A DNA stretch of 64,000 nucleotides from Atherinomorus stipes (GCA_023101725.1 JALJCO010001022.1:102863-166862), one strand, 5' to 3'; counted from the first letter of the stretch, positions 45,801 through 51,580 are shown. Numbers and translations are program-made. The notes: a model not told the origin generated them from the sequence alone.

Positions 45801-47153
45801 ACAGTCAGCTGCTGGAGGTTACTGTGCTCCAACCAGGAACGCCTCCTCCCGCTACAGCACTGGATCTGTGTCATCTCAGATAAACGCATACCCGGAGTCC
45901 TTTCATCATGGCAGGTAGCTCAGTCGTAATATAGTCTGTGCTTTTTGTGTGCGTTTTTTTTCTCCATTCTGGCCTCACAGTGGTAACATGTACTGCCCCA
46001 GGACAGTCAGTGGCAGGAGGACGTGCTGTGTGTGTGGGCGTGTCCTGGGTAGTGGGGCAGCCATGGTCATAGATGCCCTTAGTCTCTGCTTCCACCTTGC
46101 CTGTTTCCAGGTGAGAGGTTACTGTACAACCAGGATAGGGTGTGGTCACATTAGCTACAATCTCTGAAAGTAATTAGATTGTTTTCTGTCACCTGGTGTT
46201 TCAATGTTCTTTTTCTGGGGAAACTTTGTGGATTAATGCTAATGTGATCACACCTTCCCTCCTGTGTAATCAACGGGAGTCTTTCATCAGTAGTCTTATT
46301 CTAATCATGTTTCGTGCCTCTGCTTGCATGAGCAATTTTGGGATCTTTCCATACTTCAGTCTTGAATCTGTAAATTTTCTGGATGGCTCACAGAAATACT
46401 CGCGTGCCACTTTTCTTTTGAGCTCTAGTTTTGTGCGTGCAATTTTTTTTTTTGCTATTTAGATGCTTATTGTGAAAGTCTCACTTGTAGGGGATCCCCA
46501 GATTTAGATGACCTGTCTTCATTAGCACATAGATGTAAAAGGCAGTGCCCATCTGTGCTCCCATATGAGCTCTACACAGGGAGAGCAGGCAAGTAATATT
46601 TATATATTGTAGGTTATGTTTTCATGCAGAAGTGAAGCTTGGCTGTTCTGTGCTTGGGTGGCAGACTCTGAAGTGATTTCAACACAAGAAGCCCATGTCA
46701 CAAGTCAGCTGGATTTCTCTAAAATTGACTCAGATTTCCCTCTCACTTCTCTGTCCTGTTAGTGTGCAAGCTGCTGTCGACGTCTCGGAGGAACAGAGAC
46801 TGGAGTCCAGGTTCGCATCCGAAATAGGAAACTCTACTGTGAGCACTGCTATTTCCAGCTCAAGTGTAAGTACTGGTCACTGAGACACTGACCTTGACTG
46901 ATTCTGCCATATAATGGGGTGGGGAAAAGGGAAAGAAAAACTTGTAGCATCTTTCTTTTTTTTTCTTTTGTGCTTCACATTTTCCCAGTTGGATAAAACC
47001 TGATCAGTAGAGCTACAAACTTTGTGTTGAATTGTCTTACTCTGAACAAATAGAAATCCTGCTTTTTTTTTTTTTTTTTTTTTTTTGGTCATATTCAAAT
47101 CAACCCATATTTGTCCATTTTACATTTCAGCCACTGCTGCCTGCCCCATGTGA
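1026..47153 (+). CDS. lmo7: LIM domain only protein 7 (LMO7) orthologue, whole gene span, 31 coding exons
   Basis: LMO7 is a cytoskeletal scaffold at adherens junctions and the cell cortex; in mammals it is reported to bind afadin, alpha-actinin and emerin. Spliced exons give about 1,344 residues. A CH domain covers roughly residues 10-130 with the LMO7-type blocks [32 protein letters not shown] and YWLGRKAQ. A conserved linker block ([25 protein letters not shown]) matches long human LMO7 isoforms. A PDZ domain lies at about 784-870, a charged coiled coil at about 985-1045, and a LIM domain at about 1275-1337. LIMCH1, the paralogue, was considered, but the CH sequence is clearly closer to LMO7. 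Teleosts often have lmo7a and lmo7b; I cannot tell which this is. Phase is continuous except from exon 11 to 12. The start has a strong context (AAGATGG). Exons are listed separately. Confidence 0.93.
1095..2615. other. lmo7 intron 1, proximal part
   Basis: Apart from a (TG)n run at about 1905-1926 and A- or T-rich tracts, I see no recognisable gene, RNA or repeat family here. Confidence 0.5.
1903..1934. repeat. (TG)n microsatellite
   Basis: A run of TG dinucleotides with one TA interruption in lmo7 intron 1. Confidence 0.9.
2622..2790 (+). mobile_element. tRNA-derived SINE, degraded
   Basis: A box-B-like GGTTCAAGTCC (around 2666-2676) follows a degraded tRNA-like head. The body CCTTTGCTCCACATCATCAT and a CTGTCTCTCC segment are followed by an A-rich tail with AATAAA. 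This is the layout of the tRNA-derived SINEs common in percomorph fish. The family is assigned from memory. Confidence 0.65.
2815..3335. mobile_element. hAT-type MITE with GGATGCACGATAT ends
   Basis: Left end GGGATGCACGATATA, right end ATATCATGCATCCC, with ATATCGG-rich inner ends. CTAAAAAA occurs on both sides (2801 and 3334) and may reflect an 8-bp target duplication. No coding capacity. Confidence 0.7.
3475..3985 (-). mobile_element. L2-like LINE fragment, C-terminal reverse transcriptase region and 3' end
   Basis: On the minus strand the frame contains [33 protein letters not shown], then after a frameshift [13 protein letters not shown]. These are the conserved C-terminal motifs of fish L2-clade LINEs. 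The 3' end lies near 3478 in an A-rich tract. 5'-truncated and broken. A better copy lies at 53842-54745. Confidence 0.8.
3990..5070. other. lmo7 intron 1 segment without recognised features
   Basis: Several open frames occur in this AT-rich stretch but none shows a domain, splice support or family match. Confidence 0.5.
5072..5170 (+). mobile_element. hAT relic end
   Basis: CAGTGTTGGGAACGTTGCC followed by AAAAAGTAATTATAGTTACC resembles the terminal sequence of a widespread fish hAT element. Only one end is visible. Confidence 0.5.
5409..5843. mobile_element. hAT-type MITE with 8-bp target duplication GTTGTATC
   Basis: Termini TAGGGCTGGGCGATATGG and ATATCGCCCAGCCCTA are inverted. GTTGTATC occurs directly at 5401-5408 and 5844-5851, giving an 8-bp target duplication as expected for hAT. 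No open frame of note inside. Confidence 0.85.
6001..6362 (+). mobile_element. Tc1-like transposon remnant, N-terminal transposase part
   Basis: Starts TACACTGCCTGGCCAAAAA, a Tc1-type terminus. Downstream a frame starting ATGTCAAAAGACACATC reads [18 protein letters not shown] and, past frame errors, LRTVQRII. This is the helix-turn-helix head of a fish Tc1-like transposase. The catalytic part is missing and the frame is broken. Confidence 0.75.
6905..8150. mobile_element. Possible PIF/Harbinger-like non-autonomous sequences
   Basis: GTTAATCCAGCTTCGTCGTA then CAGGCCCC near 8124-8151 resembles the terminus of fish Harbinger elements (GGGCCTGTACTACGAAGCTGG in reverse). A GCTTCGTAGTAC copy lies at about 8048. 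A 10-bp stem TAACCTGGTC/GACCAGGTTA sits at 6980-7001. Boundaries are not clear and the two parts may be unrelated. Confidence 0.35.
8925..9075. repeat. Interspersed repeat relic with GGATC palindromes
   Basis: GATCTGGATCACCTTCTGGA and TTTTTTGAAGGATTCTTTAT resemble a fish interspersed repeat I recall but cannot name. No termini are defined. Confidence 0.3.
9640..9835 (-). mobile_element. Possible Harbinger-like terminus
   Basis: Read on the minus strand the end is GGGGTCTATTGCATGAAACT followed by GGGATTAAGCCGGGATT, resembling a fish PIF/Harbinger end. The other terminus was not found. Confidence 0.35.
10991..12399. mobile_element. hAT-type non-autonomous element, 1.4 kb, with 8-bp target duplication
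   Basis: Left end TAGAGCCCGACCGATA, right end GATATATCGGTCTA, with many GGCCGATATC repeats inside both ends. CTGTCAGT stands on both sides (10983-10990 and 12400-12407). The interior includes a GC-rich block (12100-12290) whose open frames show no domain. No transposase is visible. Confidence 0.85.
12690..13285 (+). repeat. 600-bp interspersed repeat, copy 1 (intron 1)
   Basis: Includes TAGGGGCTGGCT, GACTCCCATGTTAAAAAGGC, CAGAAATAAACATGTTTACA and TTTAGTATTTTCCGGGAGTG in this order. The same blocks occur in the opposite orientation at 16915-17510. Family unknown to me. It lies 670 bases before exon 2. Confidence 0.85.
13560..13730. mobile_element. hAT relic ends
   Basis: GACGATATTG and ATTGTGACACCCCTAGTAATT, then a reverse copy of a CAGTGATGGGAATAACG-type terminus near 13725. 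Looks like two decayed hAT ends in succession. Confidence 0.35.
13955..14025 (+). CDS. lmo7: lmo7 exon 2 (CH domain)
   Basis: Acceptor CCATTAG, donor GTGAGT. Encodes [19 protein letters not shown] then VLLC and two bases of the next codon. It matches the CH segment that in human reads AVTEKNFETKDFRASLENG. Confidence 0.93.
14511..14580 (+). CDS. lmo7: lmo7 exon 3 (CH domain)
   Basis: Acceptor CATGAAG, donor GTGAGT. The first base completes an Asp codon, then [20 protein letters not shown] and AGL follow, ending in phase 0. Near-identical to the human LMO7 CH domain. Confidence 0.94.
14581..16330. other. lmo7 intron 3, proximal part
   Basis: No recognised element or exon. Open frames here are short and lack support. 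Confidence 0.5.
16333..16740. mobile_element. Overlapping hAT MITE relics
   Basis: GGGGGTGTAATGGTATGCC with CATGGTTCGGTATGTACC, and CTAGGGGTGTCGCGGTAAAG further on, are two common fish hAT-like termini. Matching right ends are not obvious. Confidence 0.45.
16915..17510 (-). repeat. 600-bp interspersed repeat, copy 2 (intron 3), inverted relative to copy 1
   Basis: Reverse-complementing this segment gives the same ordered blocks as 12690-13285, with scattered substitutions over about 600 bases. Together the two copies flank lmo7 exons 2 and 3 as inverted repeats. Confidence 0.85.
18403..18889 (+). mobile_element. MITE copy A (GCCCCGTTTCCACC ends)
   Basis: A 487-bp element begins GCCCCGTTTCCACC and ends GGTGGAAACGGGGC. 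It is rich in GGGTCGGGT and CCGACCCGAC blocks. Open frames across it are not genes; the same frames recur mirrored in copy B. Confidence 0.88.
18903..19352 (-). mobile_element. MITE copy B, inverted next to copy A
   Basis: A 450-bp element with the same termini, in reverse orientation and separated from copy A by 13 bases (18890-18902). The pair forms a 950-bp inverted repeat able to fold into one long hairpin. Confidence 0.88.
19977..20394. mobile_element. hAT-type MITE with 8-bp target duplication CTTGTGAT
   Basis: Termini TAGGGATGGGCGATAT and ATATCGCCCATCCCTA are a perfect 16-bp inverted repeat. CTTGTGAT flanks both sides (19969-19976 and 20395-20402). 418 bp, non-coding. Confidence 0.92.
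20690..21146. mobile_element. hAT-type MITE with ATAATC-rich ends
   Basis: Left end TGGGACTGGACAATTAATCG, right end ATAATCATCCAACCCTA. These are partial inverted repeats of a known fish MITE type. The flanking CCAATTAG and GCAATCAG may be a decayed 8-bp duplication. Confidence 0.6.
21150..24490. other. lmo7 intron 3, distal part
   Basis: Contains relic-like GC-richer patches (21690-22400) with no defined termini. No exon or RNA gene is evident. Confidence 0.45.
24494..24600 (+). CDS. lmo7: lmo7 exon 4 (CH domain)
   Basis: Acceptor TTTCAG. Encodes [30 protein letters not shown] and TRV. Two overlapping donors exist: GTAAGG at 24596 and GTGAAG at 24601. Only the second keeps the frame into exon 5 and restores the conserved TVxx block, so it is used here. 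Confidence 0.9.
24764..24833. repeat. (TA)n(CA)n microsatellite
   Basis: About 29 TA units followed by six CA units in lmo7 intron 4. Confidence 0.95.
25132..25162 (+). CDS. lmo7: lmo7 exon 5 (31-nt microexon, CH domain)
   Basis: Acceptor TTTTTTAG, donor GTAAGT. Its first base joins AG of exon 4, then it reads [10 protein letters not shown], aligned with human QEETDRRVKN. Too short to stand out as an open frame. Confidence 0.88.
25163..28489. other. lmo7 intron 5
   Basis: Mostly AT-rich without recognised elements. A CpG-rich patch at 27140-27500 contains the palindrome CTGCGGGTAACCGCAG and may be part of an unnamed repeat. Long T tracts occur near 28320-28390. Confidence 0.45.
28490..28603 (+). 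CDS. lmo7: lmo7 exon 6 (end of CH domain)
   Basis: Acceptor CCACTCAG, donor GTGAGT, 38 codons in phase 0. Contains [13 protein letters not shown] and [16 protein letters not shown], the last helices of the CH domain. Only 75 bases of intron separate it from exon 7. Confidence 0.94.
28679..28835 (+). CDS. lmo7: lmo7 exon 7 (linker)
   Basis: Acceptor AATGCAG, donor GTACGC. Starts [15 protein letters not shown], which follows the CH domain as ALEDSSFLKRSGRDSGY does in human LMO7. The rest is a polar linker. Ends in phase 1. Confidence 0.88.
29387..29537 (+). CDS. lmo7: lmo7 exon 8 (linker with YIPPPLRRK)
   Basis: Acceptor TCTTCAG, donor GTACAG. Contains [13 protein letters not shown], the counterpart of the human YVPAPLRKKKP motif. 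Ends with two bases of a codon (phase 2). Confidence 0.88.
30848..31156 (+). CDS. lmo7: lmo7 exon 9 (conserved linker block)
   Basis: Acceptor ACCGCAG, donor GTCTGT, 103 codons. Contains [25 protein letters not shown] and RRPWYRK. These align with DDLYVRKLS, FDQFLPKCWTPED and KPWYKEF of long human LMO7. It ends in phase 2, which fits three different downstream exons: 33491, 34190 and 34999. Confidence 0.9.
31503..33318. mobile_element. TTAA-flanked element with ~410-bp inverted arms (Kolobok-like)
   Basis: TTAA stands at 31499-31502 and 33319-33322. The ends are AGGATAAGTTT and AAACTTATCCT. Inverted similarity continues for about 410 bases on each side (31503-31910 and about 32930-33318). 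TTAA target sites with AGG termini fit the Kolobok superfamily; piggyBac also uses TTAA. Inside, on the minus strand, an acidic frame starts [19 protein letters not shown] at 32871 and then runs into LINE sequence. No transposase is visible. Confidence 0.75.
32114..32700 (-). mobile_element. Rex1/L2/CR1-type LINE tail inside the TTAA element
   Basis: The minus-strand frame reads [59 protein letters not shown] and [10 protein letters not shown]. This is the conserved C-terminal end of fish non-LTR reverse transcriptases. The 3' tail has AGTTTATTTGTATAGCAC and AAAGTGCTTTACATAAAAC in plus orientation. It is 5'-truncated. The open frame 32311-33045 fuses it to the acidic N-terminus of the host element. 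Confidence 0.8.
33491..33599 (+). CDS. lmo7: lmo7 candidate alternative terminal exon with in-frame stop
   Basis: A good acceptor (TTTGACTGCAG) is followed by a frame that joins exon 9 in phase: AG plus C, then [18 protein letters not shown] and a Ser/Thr-rich tail to a TAG at 33597-33599. There is no convincing donor before the stop. Two AATAAA signals follow about 300 bases later (33900 and 33919). Spliced from exon 9, this gives a protein of about 395 residues with the CH domain and conserved linker but no PDZ, coiled coil or LIM domain. The exon is inferred; the full-length route skips it. Confidence 0.6.
33900..33924 (+). terminator. Two poly(A) signals for the short lmo7 isoform
   Basis: AATAAA occurs at 33900-33905 and again at 33919-33924, 301 and 320 bases after the TAG of the candidate terminal exon. 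Their placement supports polyadenylation inside the gene. Confidence 0.5.
34190..34249 (+). CDS. lmo7: lmo7 exon 10, 60-nt cassette
   Basis: Acceptor GGTTCTGTAG, donor GTGAGT. In the frame set by exon 9 it reads [20 protein letters not shown]. It enters and leaves in phase 2 and is 60 bases long, so it can be included or skipped without changing the frame. Confidence 0.65.
34250..34998. other. lmo7 intron 10
   Basis: No recognised repeat or exon. I looked here for a counterpart of the human EEMQKIKSQL segment and did not find one. Confidence 0.4.
34999..35166 (+). CDS. lmo7: lmo7 exon 11 (SKSLSD block)
   Basis: Acceptor TGAACCAG, donor GTAAGT. Starts [15 protein letters not shown], matching the SKSMSD motif that precedes the coiled region in human LMO7. 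Ends in phase 2 after GRx, which does not match the phase-0 start of exon 12. An in-frame but weaker donor, ACA before GTGAAG at 35147, would leave phase 0. Confidence 0.8.
35550..35698 (+). CDS. lmo7: lmo7 exon 12 (DLTKWKNRR block)
   Basis: Acceptor TTGCTTCAG, donor GTACAA. Reads [20 protein letters not shown], aligned with human DLAKWKDRRKSYTSDLQKKK, so the frame is secure. The conserved frame starts in phase 0, which exon 11 does not supply by its best donor. Confidence 0.85.
35872..36013 (+). CDS. lmo7: lmo7 exon 13 (Ser/Pro/Arg-rich)
   Basis: Acceptor TTGATTAG, donor GTAAGA. Reads [20 protein letters not shown] and onward to AEATLSQ. Low-complexity linker, in phase from exon 12 and ending in phase 0. 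Confidence 0.78.
36139..36735 (+). CDS. lmo7: lmo7 exon 14, largest exon
   Basis: Acceptor CTTTTCAG, donor GTGAGT, 199 codons in phase 0. Mostly Ser/Gln-rich. The end carries [20 protein letters not shown] and [18 protein letters not shown], matching human VSASLPRSYRKTDTVRLTS and VTPRPFGSQTRGISSLPR. This fixes both identity and frame. Confidence 0.92.
37317..37463 (+). CDS. lmo7: lmo7 exon 15
   Basis: Acceptor TTGCCCACAG, donor GTGAGG. Reads [20 protein letters not shown] and ends KKVNQ in phase 0, which joins directly to VDHSDMR of exon 16, as human VSRSQDQFSDMR. A second frame stays open downstream and ends at another donor-like site (37661); see findings. Confidence 0.78.
37464..39240. 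other. lmo7 intron 15
   Basis: Besides a possible alternative exon at 37445-37660, I see no repeat family, RNA gene or coding exon here. Confidence 0.5.
39241..39355 (+). CDS. lmo7: lmo7 exon 16 (first half of PDZ domain)
   Basis: Acceptor GTCTTTCAG, donor GTAAGA. Reads [19 protein letters not shown] and FGFHTHW, matching human FSDMRISINQTPGKSLDFGF. This is the start of the PDZ fold. The usual GLGF carboxylate loop is replaced by DFGF, as in human LMO7. Confidence 0.92.
39951..40112 (+). CDS. lmo7: lmo7 exon 17 (second half of PDZ domain)
   Basis: Acceptor CTCCTACAG, donor GTAAGA. Contains [20 protein letters not shown], then YNQWKDKM and LTMDIRRYG, matching human AGSPAEFSQLQVDDEIIAIN and LVMDVRRYG. 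It completes the PDZ domain. Confidence 0.95.
40259..40431 (+). CDS. lmo7: lmo7 exon 18
   Basis: Acceptor TTTTAATTAG, donor GTGAGC. Reads [18 protein letters not shown] and ends SKFNGQTEN, paralleling the human linker after the PDZ (SKEINGIHDESN). Ends in phase 0. Confidence 0.85.
40526..40589 (+). CDS. lmo7: lmo7 exon 19 (64 nt)
   Basis: Acceptor CCACTCAG, donor GTAACG. Reads [20 protein letters not shown] and K, ending in phase 1. Confidence 0.78.
40698..40757 (+). CDS. lmo7: lmo7 exon 20 (RRAEFF motif)
   Basis: Acceptor TTTCATGTAG, donor GTAAAA. Reads [20 protein letters not shown], matching human SLKNLKRRSQFFEQG. Ends in phase 1 and joins exon 21 directly. Confidence 0.85.
41475..41732. 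mobile_element. TTAA-flanked MITE, 258 bp
   Basis: Ends AGGCGCTATACCTGATTTTA and TAAAATCAGGTACAGGACCT are inverted repeats, with TTAA at 41471-41474 and 41733-41736. The TTAA target and AGG start match the larger element in intron 9 in type but not in sequence. Confidence 0.75.
41914..41932. repeat. Run of 19 G
   Basis: An uninterrupted G homopolymer in lmo7 intron 20; length may be affected by sequencing or slippage. Confidence 0.85.
42807..42832 (+). CDS. lmo7: lmo7 exon 21 (26-nt microexon)
   Basis: Acceptor CTCACACAG, donor GTAAGT. Reads GGSESAISD. With exon 22 it gives [16 protein letters not shown], which aligns with human GSSDSVVPDLPVPTISAP. Confidence 0.82.
42939..43046 (+). CDS. 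lmo7: lmo7 exon 22 (coiled coil start)
   Basis: Acceptor ATTGCCAG, donor GTGAAC. After LQVPSLSP it reads [20 protein letters not shown], matching human WVWDQEEERKRQERWQKEQ. This is the start of the charged coiled coil. Confidence 0.93.
43131..43214 (+). CDS. lmo7: lmo7 exon 23 (coiled coil)
   Basis: Acceptor ATTTTTAG, donor GTAATG. Reads [20 protein letters not shown], matching human EKYQREQEKLREEWQRAKQE. 28 codons, phase 0. Confidence 0.93.
43215..43965. other. lmo7 intron 23, proximal part
   Basis: No recognised features apart from a T tract near 43555. Confidence 0.5.
43970..44245. mobile_element. Decayed MITE related to 2815-3335
   Basis: GTGATGCATGATATGAAAGT at the left and ATCGCCCGATGTC with TGTCATACCATCTCTA at the right resemble decayed GATGCACGATAT-type ends. 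Confidence 0.45.
44723..44910 (+). CDS. lmo7: lmo7 exon 24 (charged linker)
   Basis: Acceptor TTTTGTAG, donor GTAAAT. Reads [20 protein letters not shown] and a Lys/Glu-rich stretch ending MTEKD. No strong motif; frame continuity places it in the gene. Ends in phase 2. Confidence 0.75.
45074..45118 (+). CDS. lmo7: lmo7 exon 25 (45 nt)
   Basis: Acceptor AACCTCAG, donor GTCAGA. Reads [15 protein letters not shown], phase 2 in and 2 out, so it can be skipped in frame. Only 163 bases of intron precede it. Confidence 0.6.
45330..45379 (+). CDS. lmo7: lmo7 exon 26 (50 nt)
   Basis: Acceptor TTGAAAAG, donor GTTAGT. Reads [17 protein letters not shown], comparable to human NKSRSTTELDDYS. Ends in phase 1. 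Confidence 0.7.
45453..45624 (+). CDS. lmo7: lmo7 exon 27 (NSWIRQRS motif)
   Basis: Acceptor TGGTTCAG, donor GTAAGA. Contains [20 protein letters not shown] and [12 protein letters not shown], near-identical to human ERQQILQEMRKRTPL and [11 protein letters not shown]. Ends in phase 2. Confidence 0.95.
45726..45914 (+). CDS. lmo7: lmo7 exon 28 (ESLDNLD motif)
   Basis: Acceptor ATGTGTGCAG, donor GTAGCT. Starts [15 protein letters not shown], matching human RGESLDNLDSPR, followed by a Ser/Tyr-rich linker to the LIM domain. Ends in phase 2. Confidence 0.92.
45981..46110 (+). CDS. lmo7: lmo7 exon 29 (first LIM zinc finger)
   Basis: Acceptor CCTCACAG, donor GTGAGA. Reads [20 protein letters not shown] then [18 protein letters not shown]. 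The ligands CxxC and HxxC of the first LIM zinc site are present. Confidence 0.95.
46763..46865 (+). CDS. lmo7: lmo7 exon 30 (second LIM zinc finger)
   Basis: Acceptor CCTGTTAG, donor GTAAGT. Reads [20 protein letters not shown] then [14 protein letters not shown]. CxxC and CxxC complete the second zinc site, so all eight LIM ligands are intact across exons 29 and 30. Confidence 0.95.
47131..47153 (+). CDS. lmo7: lmo7 exon 31 (stop)
   Basis: Acceptor TACATTTCAG. Reads STAACPM then TGA, comparable to the human C-terminus SGRPTAM. Confidence 0.88.
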
Positions 47154-47410
47154 CCAGCATGTTGAACTCCAGATTGTAGAATGAACACATGACTCGTAAT
47201 TACTTTTGCTGAAAGGAGTGGAAAATATCTGAGCCGATCCATGACTTTTGCTTCCTGATTATTGGTAAAAATTAAGTCTGTTATGGAAAAAAAAAATAAT
47301 AGTTTGAGCATCTATGAGGTAATGGCTGTTTTTTATCAATAGATCATACTTAGTTTGAATGTATGTTTCCTGTTTATTTAATTAAAAGAACATGTAGATT
47401 TAAAATATGA

Positions 47411-47701
47411 AATAAAGTAAATACAGGAGTTTATAAATGTTGCTTTTTGAAGTTGGTGTTGCTGTTCATCACATGCACTATTTTCAACAGTGTGTCAAAT
47501 ATATCAAATATTTCTTGAAGTGGTTAATGTTACCAAGATGTGGAGGCACATTTTAATATATAATACTGAATCACTTTCTGTTCAGTTGTAAAATCACATA
47601 ATGCACATTGGAGTGACTTTCTGGTGTATGTTTATGTATATATATATATATATGCATGCAATTCTCAGAGGAAAATCTTAATTGACACATTTGTAAATAA
47701 A
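47411..47701 (+). terminator. lmo7 3' UTR poly(A) signals
   Basis: AATAAA occurs at 47411-47416 and 47696-47701. The second is followed by a GT- and T-rich stretch and is the likelier distal site. The 3' UTR would run from 47154 to about 47720. Confidence 0.55.
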
Positions 47702-47719
47702 GTGCACTCAACATGATTC

Positions 47720-50700
47720 AGCAAGGTTTTTCATTTGTTCATTTTTGTACCACATGGTGGCATCAATGTCCTCAGTGTATTACTGTTAGCAGAAATGCAG
47801 TTAAAATATATAGTCAAATTATTTGTTAAACTTGTAGCATTTTAGTAGTAATGCATATTGTATATTTGACAAATATGCATCACTATAAATCATCACTGCT
47901 GATTTCTCACATTAGGAAAAATACTGCTGAAGTCTCCAAAATGCACGAGGAGATGGAAGCTATCAATATCAGCTGGCAGTGACGTCCCATCAGTGGCCAG
48001 AATAGGCTGGTCTGAAAAACTGCACTGACCATGACCTCTCAAAAATAGGCACTAAGCACGAGTCACATTTTCTATACCAGAGAGGTACAGGCTGTGCAGA
48101 GAGGCCTGTGAGAGCCAAACACATAGACACAGGCAGGTACAGCACACATGGTGTGCCTTAACCAGGTGGCTGTGGTAGTGTGCAGGAACACATGTACAGT
48201 ACTGTACTGAGTTTGGACTGTTGTAGGAAGTTAAAGGAGTAACAATGGAAATCGAACACTCAGACATGACCTCTAAACTGGGGGAGTGGCACTAACAGAT
48301 CCCAGAAATGCCATCCTAGTACAGTAAACAGTCGTAGGAATACTGAGTAGAACCCTCTAAGGTTATCTGAAATATTTTATTGCACTATTTTATGTTGGTC
48401 TCAAAATATACAAATTGGGTATCATTTCATGAAATATGTACCTGTGGAAACTTTTTTATTTTATTTTTTTTTTTTTTGTAGGACAAGTGGGTAGGTGCCA
48501 TCTAGTTGTCTTTTTCACCAGTTGTACACCAATTCAAATCTGTTTTCATTTGAAGATTTTTTTTAGAAATGTCAGTGTTTTTGTGTAGTCAAAATACAGT
48601 TTGCACTTTTGTGCTAAATTAAGACATTGTTTTGTGTAATTTTGGTGAACTGACTCAGGAAACTGAAGCAAGGCTAAAGCAACAAAAGGGAAGAGAAATA
48701 ACGCTGCCCTCAGGCCTTTCCATGGAGCGGTTTCATGCTCAAAAATGGTAATTGAGGCTGTGACATATGCAGTTAAAGAGTTCTGTGTGGTTACTGTGGG
48801 TTTAAATGGTTTCTCCTTGGATGCGAGAATTTTAAAAGCATGCACATACAAGGATGATATTTGAGTCATGAGGGTGCTTTGCCTATGGTTAAGCATTTTT
48901 ATTTGAATACATCTGACTGCACTGGAACACCACAAAGGCAGCATTTTGTCCAGATGAGGAAGTGGCACCGATGCAAATCATGCATCTGCTGCAAACCTTC
49001 TGACTTTCCAATTCTCTTGTCTGACATCAGTTTTTGTTTTTCCTCAATTTAGTTTGGTGGAAGGGAAACTGCAACAGGACAGTCACATTACAGATGTAAT
49101 CTACTGCTACATCAGTTCCTCAGTTACTGGAGCTCCATGGACAAACACTGCTCATCTAGTCTTGGCCAAACACATGGAAATGTTTTTACAGTTTACTGTG
49201 ACCTGCTCTTTTGTAAGAGGGTTCACTTCCCCAAAGGCATAAGTAGAGACATTTTTCAGTTTCTGACATGCTCCATCTGTTTAGGATGACACCGGTGACT
49301 CCAGCATAACCCACTTAAATACCAGAAGTTTAGTAAGCTGGAAATGGTGAAGGGTCAAACAGAAGGCTATGCAGTTACAGCTGTATAAATTGACCTTAAG
49401 ATTAAACTGATCGATGGTGGAAAATATTTCAGTGTAATATAGCCTCACTGAGATTCCTTTCAAACCTATTTATGCATTTAAATGGTGGTTTTTACAGCAA
49501 TCTTGATGTTTGTGGGATCTCATAAGCAAACCTCCTATTAGCCTTAATTGAAGGTTGTACTCTTGCAACTGGATCACAAACAAGCTGATGGTTTTATTCA
49601 GCTTCATATGTTTGGGGAAACTCCAGAGGGTAGCTAGACAGATGTATAGCTCGGTCCTGAGATTTGTGATGGGGGAGATCTGTTTTGAGCTTCACAATAT
49701 TTTCTTGGAGCTACTGTCTGTTTTTCTCTCTAAAGCATGATTGCTGAGTGGAAAACCCTGACCCTGCTCTTCATCAAGGAATCTAAAGAATTTTTAAAGC
49801 TTATTACTTCCTTTGCGTATTGGAAAGTTCCTCTAGGTTATTGTTTTAATATGAGAACCTTGGAGATGCCCTGTAGCTGTTTATGGAACTAAAAAGGAAT
49901 ACATTGCTTAAAAAAAAAAAGGGAACATGTAAACAACACACTAACTCTAAGAGTTCCCTTTATTTTTAGCAGTAGACGTTTCCCATGTACAACTCTTTGA
50001 TCAAAGTTTCAGTGAGAGGTTCTTTGTTCAGGTGGCCTTTCTCTATCAATCATTAAAAGCTTCCTGACTGTTTGCTCCTCTCACATCCCCTGTTAAAGAA
50101 TCCCTTTGACATGTTGCATTAATCTTATCGTGCACATCTTTGCAATTGATTTTTTTTTTTTTTTTTAAGATAGAACTTCCTCTTGTTAACTTTTGCCACA
50201 CAGATGGTTCTTCATTACATTTTTCCAGTCTCTAATCATCAACAGTGCAAACAGTTTGACATTAAAGTGCTGCTCAATTTACAGGGAAGTATGATGACAT
50301 ATGGAAACTGTTTTTAACAACAAATACAGCACAAACTGTCATGTTTTGAATTGTGAACTCGCATTAGGCCATATCAGGAAGAAGTGGGTGGGTCTGAGTC
50401 TTGCAGATATGGCTGTGTCCTGTCAGTGAAACATCATTGCTGAGACATTATCCAGACCCAGCTGTAGATGTCCAGCTGAACAGACAGCCAGACAGGCTGA
50501 TGTTAGATGTGTTGTGATGTTTGACTCATACTGATGCCCAAAAGATGAATACTTAAGAACTTGGAGATATAAATTGAATGCTTGTTTAAAAAAAAAAAAA
50601 AAATTCTGTGGGGGAACAAAAGAGATTCCTTTATAAATATTTGATCATACACTTGTTGGCATGAGTAATGGTGTCAGATTCTTTCACATGGCAACATTTG

Positions 50701-50810
50701 CTGACATTTTCTGCTTTTTGACTGCCTTTGCAGTTTGCTTTCATCAAGCCTTTTAAGGCATATAGTACTAGAGGCACCGTGACAGATCATTCATCAGGTT
50801 GGAGGGTGGG
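47720..50810. other. Intergenic stretch downstream of lmo7
   Basis: No supported gene. Open frames up to 140 codons occur (for example 48546-48968, minus) but show no domain or splice support. Poly-T and poly-A tracts are present. Confidence 0.5.
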
Positions 50811-50814
50811 GTTT

Positions 50815-51580
50815 CTTCAAATTTCAAATAAAATTTTATTCATAAAGCACTTTATACAAAAAAAATTGCAACACAAAGTGTTTAACAGCATAAAATACAA
50901 TTTAAAGTCGACAAAATTGAAACCCCATCCATTCCACCCCCATATATCAATATACAGACACTAATAACCAAGTCACAAATAAATGCAACAACATGGCAAA
51001 GCTCTGAGGATCCAAGTGAGGAAAACCGTCTGTAACCATCCACACTGAGAGGCTCCACACTTTTCAACCACAGAGACCACCCCGACCCGGCCAGCCCAGG
51101 ACAAGCTCCACACATGTTGCAGACTCAGAGCCCACCAGACCAGGGCAGCCTCCAAGACACACCTCCCAGCATGGAGGGCCCCCAGGAGGAAGCACTGAAA
51201 CTAAAAACTAAAAGATTTAAAGATGGCAAGAAAATCTAAAAAACAGGCAATGGATACAATCATTAGAAAATATGATAAAAACATAGAAAATCAAAGATCT
51301 GACAGTTGATAAACATAAAATATACCTAGATAATAAAATCCTAAAAATGTTAGAATAAAATGGTAAAACAAAGGAAAAAAAGAGTAAATTAAATCAGTTA
51401 AAAGCCAGATTAAAAAGGTGAGTTTTTACTCTCCTTTTAAAAACGACAGTCTCTGCGGTCCTGATGTCCTCTGGCAGGCTGTTCCATAGATGAGGGCCAT
51501 GATGGCTGAATTCAGCCTTTGAATACTGTTGTTTGCAATCAGAAACGCTGGAGGGACTTCGGACTCTACCTTTAAAATGA
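50815..51580 (-). mobile_element. Rex1/L2/CR1-type LINE tail with long 3' end
   Basis: On the minus strand near 51430-51540 the frame reads PHLWNSLPEDIRTAETVVF and KRRVKTHLFNLAFN, the same C-terminal block as the copy at 32114-32700. About 600 bases of A-rich 3' UTR follow to 50815. 5'-truncated. Confidence 0.75.

Noticed and set aside
1026..47153. LIMCH1 instead of LMO7 as the identity of the large gene
   Set aside because: The CH domain ([26 protein letters not shown]), the [13 protein letters not shown] block and the NSWIRQRS region follow LMO7 more closely than what I recall of LIMCH1, and the neighbour is KCTD12-like.
48546..48968. 140-codon minus-strand open frame downstream of lmo7
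   Set aside because: No recognised motif, AT-driven composition and no splice or start support.
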